From contig LT649258.1 of the NCBI GenBank assembly GCA_900128395.1, positions 4,166 to 56,309 of the forward strand: a stretch of DNA of 52,144 bases, in the 5' to 3' direction. Position 1 is the stretch's first letter. Every line of letters begins with the position of its first letter. The notes beneath the pieces were generated by a model that was not told the origin of the DNA, searched no databases, and saw only the letters and a list, made by a program, of their open reading frames with translations. A program made the position numbers and the translations under genes. Shown in pieces: positions 18,619 through 29,235 of this stretch. The DNA is from Stramenopiles sp. TOSAG23-2 (lineage: Eukaryota > Sar).

Positions 18619-21600
18619 ATGAGTAATTTTGATGATAACTCTTTGATGACAAATATGCCAAACGTTATAAATAGATTACATACAAATGGTGCTACTATGC
18701 GCTCAACAACGAAGAGAAAAGCACCACAAAGAAAAGAAAAAGCACAAAATAAAAGATCAAAATTATTGGAGCTTCGATTATTGGTGCTAAAAGAACTAGA
18801 AGAAGAGAAAGAACGTCAACGTCGTCAGAAAGAACTAGATGAAGAGAAAGAACGTCAACGTCGTCAGAAAGAACTAGATGAACGGGAAGAACGTCAACGT
18901 CGTCAGAAAGAACTAGAAGAAGAGAAAGAATGTCAACGTCGTCAGAAAGAACTAGAAGAAGAGAAAGAACGTCAACGTCGTCAGAAAGAACTAGAAGAAG
19001 AGAAAGAACGTCAACGTCGTCAGAAAGAACTAGAAGAAGAGAAAGAACGTCAACGTCGTCAGAAAGAACTAGAAGAAGAGAAAGAACGTCAACGTCGTCA
19101 GAAAGAACTAGAAGAAGAGAAAGAAAGGAAAAGAAGTACTTTCGTAAATTTAAAAAGCAAATACAAAAAAAAATTTCCAGGCAGAATACCATTTATAATT
19201 GCCTGCGAGAAAGGTGCTTTCGTGGATGTCAAATCATTTCTATCATATTACAATGGAAGTGGTAATAACACGATGACTATAAATGATATGGTAAACCAAA
19301 GAGGTAAAGATAGCAATGAGGATGAAAGTACACCGTTAATGGCAGCTGCAAAGAACGAACATTTCAATATTGTTGAATACTTAATACAAGAGGGTAAGGC
19401 TTCTCCTGTTATTACAGATAGTAATGGATCGATGCCGTTGCATTTAGCAGCACGTTTTAACGAAAAAAGTACTAGGACCGTGGAAATATTATTGCGCGAA
19501 ATGAACCGTAATAGTATCAACCTGACAAATGATTGTGGACACACATCATTGTGTTCAGCATATTGTAACAGAAGTACAATTAAAGAAGACATTGTTGCTC
19601 TGATAAAGGCAAAGGATGGACGTGTAATTGTTGCCCGTATAAATGAAGCGTTAAAAAATTCATTCGCAGAAGGAACGCCTTTAGTATGTGCATGTGAAAA
19701 AGGACGTTTGGAGGATGTAAAATTATTGCTTACAGGACATGATGAAAATTGTGGTAGTAATGGTAATAATAATAATATGACATTGAAAGAATATGTGAAT
19801 CAAGTCGGTAAAGATAGTAATGGCAAAGAATCAAGAAGGTAAAGATAGTGATGGCAATGGAAGTACACCTTTAATGGCAGCTATTACAAACAAGCATACA
19901 GACATAAAAATGTATTTAGTTGAGCATGGTGCTGATTTACACAAAGCATACAAAGAAGAATTTCCAGACGGTACGCCATTAGTATGCGCATGTGAACAAG
20001 GGCGTTTGGAGGATGTAAAATTATTGCTTACTAGTCAGGTTAAAAATGATAATATGACATTGAAAGAATACGTGAATCAAGAAGGTAAAGATAGTGATGG
20101 CAAAGAATCAAGTCGGTAAAGATAGTAATGGTGATGGAAGTACACCTTTAGTGGCAGCTGCAGAGAACAATCATCAAGAGATAGTTGATTATTTGGTAGA
20201 TATTGCATATGCTGATGATACTGAGATATTTAGGAAATATAAGAAAGAATTTCCAGACGGTACGCCATTAGTATGCGCATGTGAAAAAGGACTTTTGGAG
20301 GATGTAAAATTATTGCTTACAGGACATGATGGAAATGGTGGTAGTAATGGTAATAATAATAATATGACATTGAAAGAATACGTGAATCAAGAAGGTAAAG
20401 ATAGTGATGGCAATGGAAGTACACCTTTAGTGGCAGCTGCAGAGAACGATCATCAAGATATAGTTGATTATTTGGTAGATATTGCATATGCTGATGATAC
20501 TGAGATATTTAGGAAATATAAGAAAGAATTTCCACGCGGTACGCTATTAGTATGCGCATGTCAACAAGGACGTTTGGAGGATGTAAAAGTGTTTCTTACT
20601 AGCCAGGTTAAAAATGATAATATGGCATTGAAAGAATATGTGAATCAAGAAGGTAAAGATCGTTATGGTTATGATCGTACACCTTTAATGATAGCAACAG
20701 ACCAAGCCATTATTGATTATTTATTCTCCATTTTGCTAGATGGTGTAACACTTAATACAAACACATTGACTGATGTGTATATGAAAGCAATTCCAAAAGG
20801 TACGCCAATAGTATGTGCATGTGAAAAAGGACGTTTGGAGGATGTAAAATTATTGATTACAGGGCGTAATAATGATGTGAATGGTAGTAATGGTAATAAT
20901 AATAATATGACATCGAAAGAATACGTGAATCAAGAGGGAAAAAATAGTTATGGTAATGAGTGTACACCTTTAATGATAGCAACAGACCAAGCCATTATTG
21001 ATTATTTATTCTCCATTTTGCTAGATGGTGTAACACTTAATACAAACACATTGACTGATGTGTATATGAAAGCAATTCCAAAAGGTACGCCAATAGTATG
21101 TGCATGCGAAAAAGGACGTTTGGAGGATGTGAAATTATTGATTACAGGGCGTAATAATGATGTGAATGGTAGTAATGGTAATAATAATAATATGACATCG
21201 AAAGAATACGTGAATCAAGAGGGAAAAAATAGTTATGGTAATGAGTGTACACCTTTAATGATAGCAACAGACCAAGCCATTATTGATTATTTATTCTCCA
21301 TTTTGCTAGATGGTGTAACACTTAATACAAACACATTGACTGATGTGTATATGAAAGCAATTCCAAAAGGTACGCCAATAGTATGTGCATGCGAAAAAGG
21401 ACGTTTGGAGGATGTGAAATTATTGATTACAGGGCGTAATAATGATGTGAATGGTAGTAATGGTAATAATAATAATATGACATTGAAAGAATACGTGAAT
21501 CAAGTCGGTAAAGCTAGCTCTAGTAGTGTTTTTGAATATACACCTTTTTTTGAATATACACCTTTAATGATAGCTGCAAAGAACGAACATTTCCAAATAG

Positions 21601-22025
21601 TTCAATATTTAATTGAACAAGGTGAAGCTGATCCTAATATTGCATGTAGTGATGGAAGGACACCTTTAATGCTGGCTGCAAGAGAAGAACATTTCCAAAT
21701 AGTTAAATATTTGATTGAACAAGGTGAAGCTGATCCTAATATTGCACATAGTAATGGAGTGAATGCATTGCATTTAGCAGCAGCAAATAACAAAAAGAAT
21801 ACTGTGTTGGTTGAGTTGTTATTAACTAATATGCCTCTTAATAGCATAAATAAGAAGACCAGGTGGTACGGGGGACGCACTCCCCTGGACTTGGCATATC
21901 ATCGTAATGATAGTCCACTTCGCCAAGAGATCATTGCACTTTTACGTTCAAAAGGTGGAAAAGCAAATTATGTTGATGAAAATGGTAGAATTGTAGGAAG
22001 AGGTAATGGTGATTTAAATCATTGA
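18619..22025 (+). CDS. Large ankyrin-repeat protein with charged coiled-coil N-terminus
   Basis: ATG at 18619. Residues about 55-170 consist of eight or so 13-residue repeats (ELEEEKERQRRQK type), a single long charged helix. Ankyrin modules follow, built as a double unit: TPLVCACEKGRLEDVKLLLTG, an Asn/Gly/Ser linker, MTLKEYVNQ.GKDS, then STPL(M/V)AAAENxHQxIVDYL. Three consecutive units (from 20701) are almost identical at 285-bp spacing. The C-terminus has ordinary ankyrins (LIEQGEADPNIA, NALHLAAANNKKNT) and ends GRGNGDLNH. Two extra 31-bp duplications (19797-19858 and 20074-20135) each shift the frame; dropping one copy of each restores one open protein of about 1114 residues. Ankyrin arrays bind proteins; no enzyme domain is present. 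It belongs to the same family as 35719-36801. Confidence 0.85.
18790..19130. repeat. 39-bp tandem repeat array (coding)
   Basis: About eight to nine copies of a 39-bp unit beginning gaactagaagaagagaaag; each encodes 13 residues of charged helix. Earlier units are slightly diverged (gat for gaa codons), the later ones nearly identical. Confidence 0.9.
19797..20135. repeat. Two 31-bp frame-breaking duplications in the ankyrin gene
   Basis: Units start gaatcaagtcggtaaagata at 19797 and gaatcaagaagg at 19828; the same pair occurs in the opposite order at 20074 and 20105. Each adds 31 nt (one base out of frame). Each also contains a 28-nt GT...AG segment whose removal restores frame. Confidence 0.9.
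20701..21500. repeat. 285-bp coding tandem repeats in the ankyrin gene
   Basis: The phrase accaagccattattgattat recurs at 20701, 20986 and 21271. Units are almost identical and keep frame (95 residues each). Confidence 0.93.
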
Positions 22026-22219
22026 AAGAATGGAGATTGAAAAAGTCAAAGTGTAATATTTCTTTCTCGATCAATCGGGTTAGAAAGTCGTGTTAATTGT
22101 AGAGAAGTGTGGTTGTAATATTTGTAGTTATTAAAGTTTTATATTTTTTAACAATTAGTCGCGTTTATTTTGCAATATTATTTATTTCATAATTTATTTT
22201 AATAAAAATAGTCAGTATT

Positions 22220-22685
22220 CCTATAGGGGTTCAAAAACCTGGGTCGCAGTATTCACCTGCTATAGTGGTATATACACTACATAGCATTGTAATGGTATTA
22301 CTATATTATATTTATTTACTAGGTACATACCATCGGCTACTGTCATTAATTTTATCAGTCCATTTTCGCAATTGGATGCATTTAAACATAAATTATTAGA
22401 TATTCATATATGCATTTTGGCTACAACACAAAAGTTGCGAAAATCTCCTGCATTTCAATTCTGGGTTCTTGCCGTGAATCACTTCGTACAAGATAGACAT
22501 ACCATTGTATATATTTGATAGAATATATTACAGGTATTTACGTGAATCACTTCGTACTTATTGCTATACTAAATACCTGTAATATATCTATCAAATATAA
22601 ACAATGGTATGTCTATATTGTATGCTATATCCATTGTATATATAGCAGGTGAATACTGTGACCCAGGTTTTTGAACCCCTATAGG
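22220..22685. mobile_element. 466-bp foldback element with nested inverted repeats
   Basis: Outer arms 22220-22264 and 22641-22685 are 45-base inverted repeats with one mismatch, beginning cctataggggttcaaaaacc. A second inverted pair is nested inside: 22493-22540 against 22570-22616 (atagacataccattgt ... caggtattta). The loop region carries a duplicated cgtgaatcacttcgtac (22473 and 22541). No coding potential. Consistent with a non-autonomous DNA transposon; a TA or TATA target duplication is possible but not provable because the arm itself ends in CCTATAGG. Confidence 0.75.
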
Positions 22686-22895
22686 TAAAAAAAAAAGTAG
22701 TTTATTATACATATAAATAGCGTAGGAGACGCATAGTAAGAGAATAGCATTAGGAAGAGTAGAGGAAACTGTCAATCAGAGATTCGTTAAGATGTGGTGC
22801 CCAGAAGAGGTGCATAATGAATGAATACACATACATATATATATTAATATATGTATGTGTAAGAGGATGTGGAGAGAGATATAAATATATAGAAG

Positions 22896-23429
22896 TACAG
22901 AGTGTATACGAGATACGAGAAGTAATAATATCATAACTATATAGCATAAACAATCACTATACTATTCACATACCAAGACGAATATCTAGACAAATACTGG
23001 GGGCCGTATCAAATATCGGAATATATTATCTACTATTACGATTAACAGAGGCGAGGAAAATAAAACCAAAAGATAAGCAGTTAATAAACTCATACTTCAG
23101 AGATTTCTATAAAGATAGAACTGAACATAATAAAGCGCTGGAAAGAGCAAGACAAAGAAGAGCAGAACAAGAAGCGTTAGGAAGACGAAATAGTACACGA
23201 ATTAGAAAGGAACCAGAAAGATTAATAGAAGTAAACTCAATAAATTTAACAGCAGAAGCGTTGATACGAGATAGTGAAGAATTAGAATATTATTATCATA
23301 ATCATGACGTAGGACAAATAGTAAACGATACAGAGTGTATACGAGATACGAGAAGTAATAATATCATAACTATATAGCGTAAACAATCACTATACTATTC
23401 ACATACCAAGACGAATATCTAGACAAATA
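22896..23429 (+). mobile_element. Degenerate Ty3/gypsy-like integrase C-terminal fragment between 101-bp direct repeats
   Basis: Between and overlapping two 101-bp direct repeats (22896-22996 and 23329-23429, one mismatch, 433 bp apart) lies an open frame of roughly 120 codons without ATG, ending with the tag in the right-hand repeat. One frame reads KYWGPYQIS, the GPY/F module typical of chromovirus/gypsy-type integrases; about one base out of frame the sequence continues IGIYYLLLRLTEARKIKP and then a basic helical tail with NSTRIRKEPERL. The piece is therefore an old, frameshifted retroelement remnant. The direct repeats could be a segmental duplication rather than LTRs, since they are short and the coding frame runs into the right one. 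Confidence 0.6.
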
Positions 23430-23473
23430 AGTTTGTTGTTGTTGTTGTTTGTTTGACTAACAACTAAAAAAAA

Positions 23474-23644
23474 TGACTATATAATAATAATAATAATAAA
23501 TGGTAATACATCATAGTAAATTATTGAAAACAAGATATATATATATATATAAACACTTGTTGACTATATAATAATATTAATAAATGGTAATACATCATAG
23601 TAAATTATTGAAAACAAGATATATATATATATATAAACACTTGT
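23474..23644. repeat. Imperfect 84-87-bp tandem duplication
   Basis: Two copies starting tgactatataataata at 23474 and 23561, differing in the length and sequence of the ATA run; the rest matches, including a TA run and aaacacttgt at the end. Confidence 0.85.
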
Positions 23645-23743
23645 AAAACAATACAAGATACCACAATATAAGAATATTTATTCACATTGAATCGTGTCTA
23701 TATAGGAAACAATTGTAACAATAATAGTGTAGGAAATTTAAAA

Positions 23744-24238
23744 ATGAAAATACAACAACATTTTAAAATGTATATAATTTTATTATTTCTATCAACAATA
23801 TTGATAGATGTAAGCATGGCTAATAATAATACAATAACGACAACTAATTCACCACCAGTACCAGTAACGACAACAAAATCGCCACCTGTGCCAGTAACAA
23901 CAACATCATCGCCAACGCCGCCACCACCACCACCATCCCCAGTAACTACCAAAGCTCCGCCAATCCCTCCTCCTCCGTCTTCGTCAACAACTACAAAAGC
24001 AAACATACCAAATCCTCATGATAAAAACAAACCTCATGATAAAAACAAAACTACTGGAGGTGCATTAGGTGCTGGATGGATCGTCATGATTACTATATTA
24101 TCAATCATAGTACTTGGTGCTGGTACTTATGGTGGTGTGATATATTATCGCCGAAATCACCAAGGTGTCGCAAGGCATTCATTATCATTTTTTCAAGATG
24201 ATGACAGTTCCAATGGTAGGGAATATTCGTTAATTTAA
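23744..24238 (+). CDS. Mucin-like single-pass surface protein
   Basis: The in-frame ATG at 23744 is preferred over an upstream TTG because it starts a good signal peptide (MKIQQHFKMYIILLFLSTIL, then a likely cleavage after DVSMA). The 164-residue product then has a Thr/Ser/Pro-rich stalk with repeats of TTTxSPPVPV and polyproline, typical of O-glycosylated linkers, a membrane helix (GWIVMITILSIIVLGAGTYG) and a short basic-then-acidic cytosolic tail ending REYSLI. This is a type I cell-surface protein; no adhesion or enzymatic domain is present, so its role is unknown. The last codons and stop are included in a 155-bp tandem duplication. Confidence 0.75.
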   Translation: MKIQQHFKMYIILLFLSTILIDVSMANNNTITTTNSPPVPVTTTKSPPVPVTTTSSPTPPPPPPSPVTTKAPPIPPPPSSSTTTKANIPNPHDKNKPHDKNKTTGGALGAGWIVMITILSIIVLGAGTYGGVIYYRRNHQGVARHSLSFFQDDDSSNGREYSLI

Positions 24239-24534
24239 TAAAATAGAATAGGTTCATCCCTCAACAAGTTTTAGAAAATAAAAACAAAAACAGAAAATTT
24301 GACACACAGGGTGAAAGCAGTTGAAGTGAAAAGTGGAACGGAAGTGATTGCCGGTTGTATTGGAGAGAGAGAGGGAGAGATTCGTTAATTTAATAAAATA
24401 GAATAGGTTCATCCCTCAACAAGTTTTAGAAAATAAAAACAAAAACAGAAAATTTGACACACAGGGTGAAAGCAGTTGAAGTGAAAAGTGGAACGGAAGT
24501 GATTGCCGGTTGTATTGGAGAGAGAGAGGGAGAG
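24225..24534. repeat. 155-bp tandem duplication at a gene 3' end
   Basis: Copies 24225-24379 and 24380-24534, both starting attcgttaatttaataaaat; identical. The unit includes the stop codon of the mucin-like gene and a GA run at its end. Confidence 0.94.
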
Positions 24535-24627
24535 AGAGTCGTGGTATTGGATAAAAATACGAAGTTTGTATATTTTCTTAAAAACACACATTAAAAGTTT
24601 TAAAACACGTTTTTTTTACAGATTCCA

Positions 24628-25280
24628 TCTCAATTAGCAGACTAGAGTTTCTTTGATGAACCTCCCACATATGCGGTCTAGAGTTCGTGTGTAATGTGCG
24701 TGTACCATTTCTCACAATTACAACAAGCATTTTGATATTATATAACTCCATATAATCTACCTACACTACCTTTGTTACCCGCCCCCCCCCTGACTATCAC
24801 ACATGTTTTACAACAAAATTTTTAATTTTTTATTTTTGATTAATAATACGCTTCATATTTATATCATTAAATATTAATTCCCCATTTCATCATTCTTCTA
24901 TATAAGAAAAGCAAAACGAGTATATTACTCGTCCTCTGTTCAAAAACCTTTTCAATCTCAATTAGCAGACTAGAGTTTCTTTGATGAACCTCCCACATAT
25001 GCGGTCTAGTTCGTGTGTAATGCGTGTGTGTACCATTCTCACAATTTACAACAACAAACATCTTGATATTATATAACTCCATATAATCTACCTACACTAC
25101 CTTTGTTACCCGCCTCCCCCCTGACTATCACACATTTTTTACAACAAAATTTATTTTTCATTTTTGATTAATAATACGCTTCATATTTATATCATTAATA
25201 TTAATTCCCCATTTCATCATTCTTCTATATATAAGAAAAGCAAAACGAGTATATTACTCGTCCTCTGTTCAAAAATCTTT
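24628..25280. repeat. Diverged ~328-bp duplication
   Basis: Copies 24628-24952 and 24956-25280 start tctcaattagcagactagag. They differ by several small indels and substitutions (for example C9 versus CCTCCCCCC, agttcgtgtg versus ttcgtgtg). Non-coding, no gene seen. The level and type of difference resemble two alleles. Confidence 0.9.
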
Positions 25281-25466
25281 TCCTACATATTACATTTTTC
25301 AAATATGTTTAAACAACACACATCCGTAAGTTCCATCCACTTCATCCTATATAAGAAAAGCAAAACGAGTATATTACTCGTCCTCTGTTCAAAAACCTTT
25401 TCCTACATATTACATTTTTCAAATATGTTTAAACAACACACATCCGTAAGTTCCATCCACTTCATC
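25227..25466. repeat. 120-bp tandem duplication
   Basis: Copies 25227-25346 and 25347-25466, one mismatch (aaatctttt versus aaacctttt). The unit overlaps the end of the preceding repeat and includes the palindrome acgagtatattactcgt. Confidence 0.92.
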
Positions 25467-25472
25467 CATTAC

Positions 25473-26327
25473 TCATTGCCAACTTTTACCCCAACGATGT
25501 ACAGCAAATGTATTTTCATTGTAATATTTATTAATTTCATCATCCCCATGATCGATGATATTAAAATCAATATGATTTGGTATTGGGTAAAAATATTCTT
25601 TTGGTAATATCAAAATATTTTTATATTTCATTAATAATTTCAATGTAGGATGTAACAATACATTGGTTATAAATAATGGACCAGTACGTTCAATTGTTGA
25701 CATTGGTGAAGATTGTACCGGTATGTTCATCATTTTTGCTACTAATACTTTTGGATCAGGTTGTATGGTTTTCATTAATTGTAAGACAATTGGATGTGTT
25801 GGTATACATCCAATCAATGCATTGTTTAATTCCATTTTATTTGTAGAGACATTTGATTCACCAATGAATAAATCAATACCAGTATTACAAAAGGATTCAA
25901 ATGGTTTGATACATTTAAAATCAACATCTACATAAATACCACCATAACGATATAATAATTCTAAGCGTAAAATATCACTTTTCTCACCATAATTCGTAGC
26001 TAAATCAAATGCTTTATGATTCATTAATTCTTTTTCTTGTCGTAACGTTTGAACACGTTCATCATTCCATAAAATAATTTCAAAGGTTGGATTTAATAAT
26101 TCCCATGTTTTATAAAAACGTTCATAATATTTTGCAGTTGGAAATGGTGAACCAAGCCAAATAAAATGAATAATCTTCGGGATTGATACGGTACTACTTA
26201 AACATTGATTCATTTGAAATTGTTGATATCGTTGTTGTATAATAGTTAACATATTATCTTGTTGTTCGTTGGATGCAATGGAAGTTGGTTGCGTCGTTGT
26301 TGAGGATGATGTGGTAATTGATGCCAT
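25473..26327 (-). CDS. GT32-type DXD glycosyltransferase
   Basis: ATG at 26327 gives 284 residues; an upstream GTG frame to 26414 exists but is not needed. After a Ser/Thr-rich start the protein shows IPKIIHFIWLGSPFP and WELLNPTFEIILWNDE, then the hallmark SDILRLELLYRYGGIYVDVD, with the DVD metal/sugar-nucleotide-binding motif, and ends with the family-type FAVHRWGKSW. This is the glycosyltransferase sugar-binding DXD family (Och1/capsular-type). It probably transfers a hexose in the secretory pathway or cytosol; the ATG-started form has no obvious signal anchor. Donor and acceptor are unknown. Confidence 0.88.
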   Translation of the reverse strand: MASITTSSSTTTQPTSIASNEQQDNMLTIIQQRYQQFQMNQCLSSTVSIPKIIHFIWLGSPFPTAKYYERFYKTWELLNPTFEIILWNDERVQTLRQEKELMNHKAFDLATNYGEKSDILRLELLYRYGGIYVDVDFKCIKPFESFCNTGIDLFIGESNVSTNKMELNNALIGCIPTHPIVLQLMKTIQPDPKVLVAKMMNIPVQSSPMSTIERTGPLFITNVLLHPTLKLLMKYKNILILPKEYFYPIPNHIDFNIIDHGDDEINKYYNENTFAVHRWGKSWQ

Positions 26328-27262
26328 GTTTGTGTGTGATAGAAATATATAAATATAATGGTTATATATAGCAAAAGGTTTGAAACGTACAAAAACTGTC
26401 CGCACCACAGGCACACGTGAATGGACTTCGAATAATTGTTTTCTTTGGGATTTTACGATGCAATGATTGTTATATTTTATTATATTTTTTCTATATTCTT
26501 CTTAATACTTCAATATTTTCATACTTATATTTTCTATTTGGTGCTTTGTTTTAATATATATATATACTTTCAACAATTAACACGTGTTATTATTGAAATT
26601 ATATTGTTGTTGTAATTTGTATGTATTATGTTGCTGTTGTGAAAACGATTATCGTTCATACTTTTTTTAAATTTGTATGTTAAGTATATATATTGGTATA
26701 CTAAGATTCATATTTGATTTGATAGAATTATTAGTATACCAATATATATACTTAATATATATTTATTAAAAAAAGTGACGATTATTTTCATTATTTCCTT
26801 AAATAATGTAAGAAGTCTCTACAATCTACAATTCTACCGTTATAATTCCCATATTTGGAATTTGAGTGGCGAATTTTAATGCCTATTTTAAAAAAAGACG
26901 GCCTATTTAGATGCTATTGATTTACATGGGACGCACTATGAAGGAAATTTTCAGATCAAAGATCCACAACAATAAAGTATGGCCAAAATGGTGTGGTCCG
27001 ACGTCCGACGGTCTGACATATAGCTAATATATATATGTACATAAGATAGCTTACATGTATAATATATTATACATGTACATATCCGCGCATACATGTAAAA
27101 GGGATTCAATCTAGTATCATCATTCGTATTTCTCTTACTGTACATTAACATATCTAAAAGTGATTTCTGTTGAATTGAATTTATTACGTTTGTGGTGTAG
27201 TAATTTAGTATTATATTTTATTTATAGCAACAACCATTTTGTATATTTGAAACAGAACAAAG
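26328..27262. other. Divergent promoter region between GT32 and membrane-protein genes
   Basis: No gene. It holds a hairpin element (listed) and several short palindromes, for example acatgtataatatattatac near 27052. The flanking genes diverge, so both promoters lie here. Confidence 0.5.
26643..26785. mobile_element. MITE-like hairpin, family member B
   Basis: Inner arms gttaagtatatatattggta at 26679 and the mirror ending at about 26755 are near perfect; outer arms (cgattatcgttcat...actttttt and mirror) are imperfect. It shares the inner arm, loop-edge tactaag/ttagtata and poly-T flank with the element at 17499-17678. Confidence 0.72.
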
Positions 27263-28741
27263 ATGAAGAAAAATCAATTAAAAAATGCAACTGTTCTACC
27301 ACGTGCAGTGGTAAAGAAAAAAGAAATTCGTATTGAAATGCCATCACAAAAGGAAGTAGTGGTAGATAATAATAAAACAAGTGATTATTATATTTGTGCG
27401 AATTTAATAGTACGTATACCTCATGGCGAGCAAATATTAACACCGGGTGATGTGGTATCGTATCCATTGAACAATACGACTGTATTGGATGTACGAATCC
27501 CTGATCAATTATATAATATATATGACGAGAGAACCAAAGCAGCAATGATAATACAACAATTTTGGAAAAATCGAATTATACGTAAATTTGTAAACGTAGT
27601 TGAACTGGCACAAGAACATCAAGTGAAACGATTTGCACGAATCGGTTGGGCGATCATGATTATGTTAGGTGTTGCTAAGGGAGTTGTCAAGTGGAGAAGC
27701 AATCTTAGATATGAGATTTACTCTGTCGTTAATACATTATCTTGCTTTCTTTTTTTTCTAATCTTTGCACGTACACTTGTTTTAGGTAACCAAATGAGAT
27801 ATTATACTTATGTAAGCACGGGAATATTTTATGTGTTTACTATTGCTACTGATAGCATTGTTGGCCAAATGATGCGTGGATTTGATCCGTTTTGGACAAT
27901 ACTTAATACTTTTATTGTAGCTCCAATAGGTTTTTTTTTCTTTTGTCGTGTATTGAATATTTTTACAACAATATTACAATACGAGTACAAAGAAAATATC
28001 AAACAACTATCAAGTACGTTAAGTGGACGTTTTTTAGCAGCATTGCCTGTAATCATTTTATTTGCATTGCAGGCTCAAGTACTACGATTTGCAGCGCCAA
28101 TATTACATGGCAGTATGTGTGAATTGATGCCAGGTGCCAATCCACCTTCAACAACAAATCCATGGTGGACTAATTGTACAGAGAATATTAATAAAATGAA
28201 CGTTTATTATCTAGCAAAACCGACTTCGATACATGAAATAGAATTGAAACGTGCAATTGAAGAGTATGTGCCGGTTTGGAACCAGATAGGTTTTCAAAGC
28301 AATCAATCTGTCGAACCAATGCTTCTCTTAGTTACTGGTCAAATTTTATTTCGTGTATGCCGTTTAACGATTCGAGATATACTTGCAATACGTACGTCTT
28401 TTTGGGAACTAACAGTGGTAATTGTAACTGTTTTAAACTTACTTGTTGTATTTCTTGGAGGTAGTATTGGAATGAAACCAGGGTTTTCGTCTCCAGCTGC
28501 GTATGATTTTTTTGCTAGCACATTGATGTATACATTTGTATATTGGCCACTTATGCTCATACGATTCATTGCCTTATATCTGCTAATAACAAATGGTCAA
28601 AAATGCATGAATATGGAAATCAATGGTGGGGATCCACATAAATATTCATATGGAGTACGTGTAATTCATAAACGGAAAATAAATGTGAAGGCGAAACCAG
28701 ACAACCAGACATCATTGAATCACCCGCTACCGATAGTTTGA
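27263..28741 (+). CDS. Multipass membrane protein with an IQ-like motif
   Basis: ATG at 27263; 492 residues. The N-terminal ~100 residues are soluble. Around residues 95-110 an IQ-like motif (AAMIIQQFWKNRIIRKF) suggests calmodulin binding. Hydrophobic segments from about residue 125 to 460 indicate seven to eight membrane helices; a Cys-containing loop (GSMCELMPGANPPST ... WTNCTEN) probably lies outside. I do not recognise a transporter or channel family. The C-terminus looks shifted: an 8-base duplication aaccagac (28695-28702, 28703-28710) changes frame, and with one copy the protein would instead end with an acidic tail (IIESPATDSLISDMEPPDP and on) at 28806. That tail looks more natural than the present one. 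Confidence 0.75.
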   Translation: MKKNQLKNATVLPRAVVKKKEIRIEMPSQKEVVVDNNKTSDYYICANLIVRIPHGEQILTPGDVVSYPLNNTTVLDVRIPDQLYNIYDERTKAAMIIQQFWKNRIIRKFVNVVELAQEHQVKRFARIGWAIMIMLGVAKGVVKWRSNLRYEIYSVVNTLSCFLFFLIFARTLVLGNQMRYYTYVSTGIFYVFTIATDSIVGQMMRGFDPFWTILNTFIVAPIGFFFFCRVLNIFTTILQYEYKENIKQLSSTLSGRFLAALPVIILFALQAQVLRFAAPILHGSMCELMPGANPPSTTNPWWTNCTENINKMNVYYLAKPTSIHEIELKRAIEEYVPVWNQIGFQSNQSVEPMLLLVTGQILFRVCRLTIRDILAIRTSFWELTVVIVTVLNLLVVFLGGSIGMKPGFSSPAAYDFFASTLMYTFVYWPLMLIRFIALYLLITNGQKCMNMEINGGDPHKYSYGVRVIHKRKINVKAKPDNQTSLNHPLPIV

Positions 28742-29235
28742 TATCTGACATGGAGCCACCTGATCCTGATGATACCATTGATGTAAACTGTAAACACACA
28801 AGTTAATATTGCGCATCAGAGTCAAGTTTAGCTTTTTAGTATACCAAAAATATATATATTTGATACAGGGGGAGCACTATTAGATTAATCAAAAAAATCA
28901 AAAATGGCCGCCAATGGATGAAATCTATGGATGAACATCTCTTTACCTCTTTACCTCATCGGTAATTTCTGTTTACGGAAATTATCGACACACGACACAT
29001 CTTGGTGACTTGTGGAGATAGATAATTAAATATTTAATATTGGCTCAGTCACTGTATTCTTTTTGAGAGTCAGGAATTGTCATGGGTAGGGGATAAAAAA
29101 TTGGAAAATTATAAATTATGGAATTATTAAAATACGAAATACGCGTACACGCGTACATATTTTTTTTACTCTAGAGATATTTTAACCTTTATAAACAATC
29201 AATTATTACTCGCTCCTCGCTCCATATATTTTTTT
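28742..29235. other. Intergenic, convergent gene ends
   Basis: Between the 3' ends of the membrane-protein gene and the coiled-coil gene. A short piece resembling the hairpin family core (ttagtatacc..atatata) lies near 28837-28860. No gene seen beyond the possible C-terminal extension to 28806. Confidence 0.5.

Noticed and set aside
18790..19130. Regular 39-bp repeats resembling a CRISPR array
   Set aside because: Units are contiguous with no variable spacers, keep a reading frame and encode a charged helix; the context is eukaryotic.
24225..25466. LTR retrotransposon suggested by successive direct repeats
   Set aside because: The repeats are adjacent, of different lengths and unrelated to each other, with no internal coding sequence.
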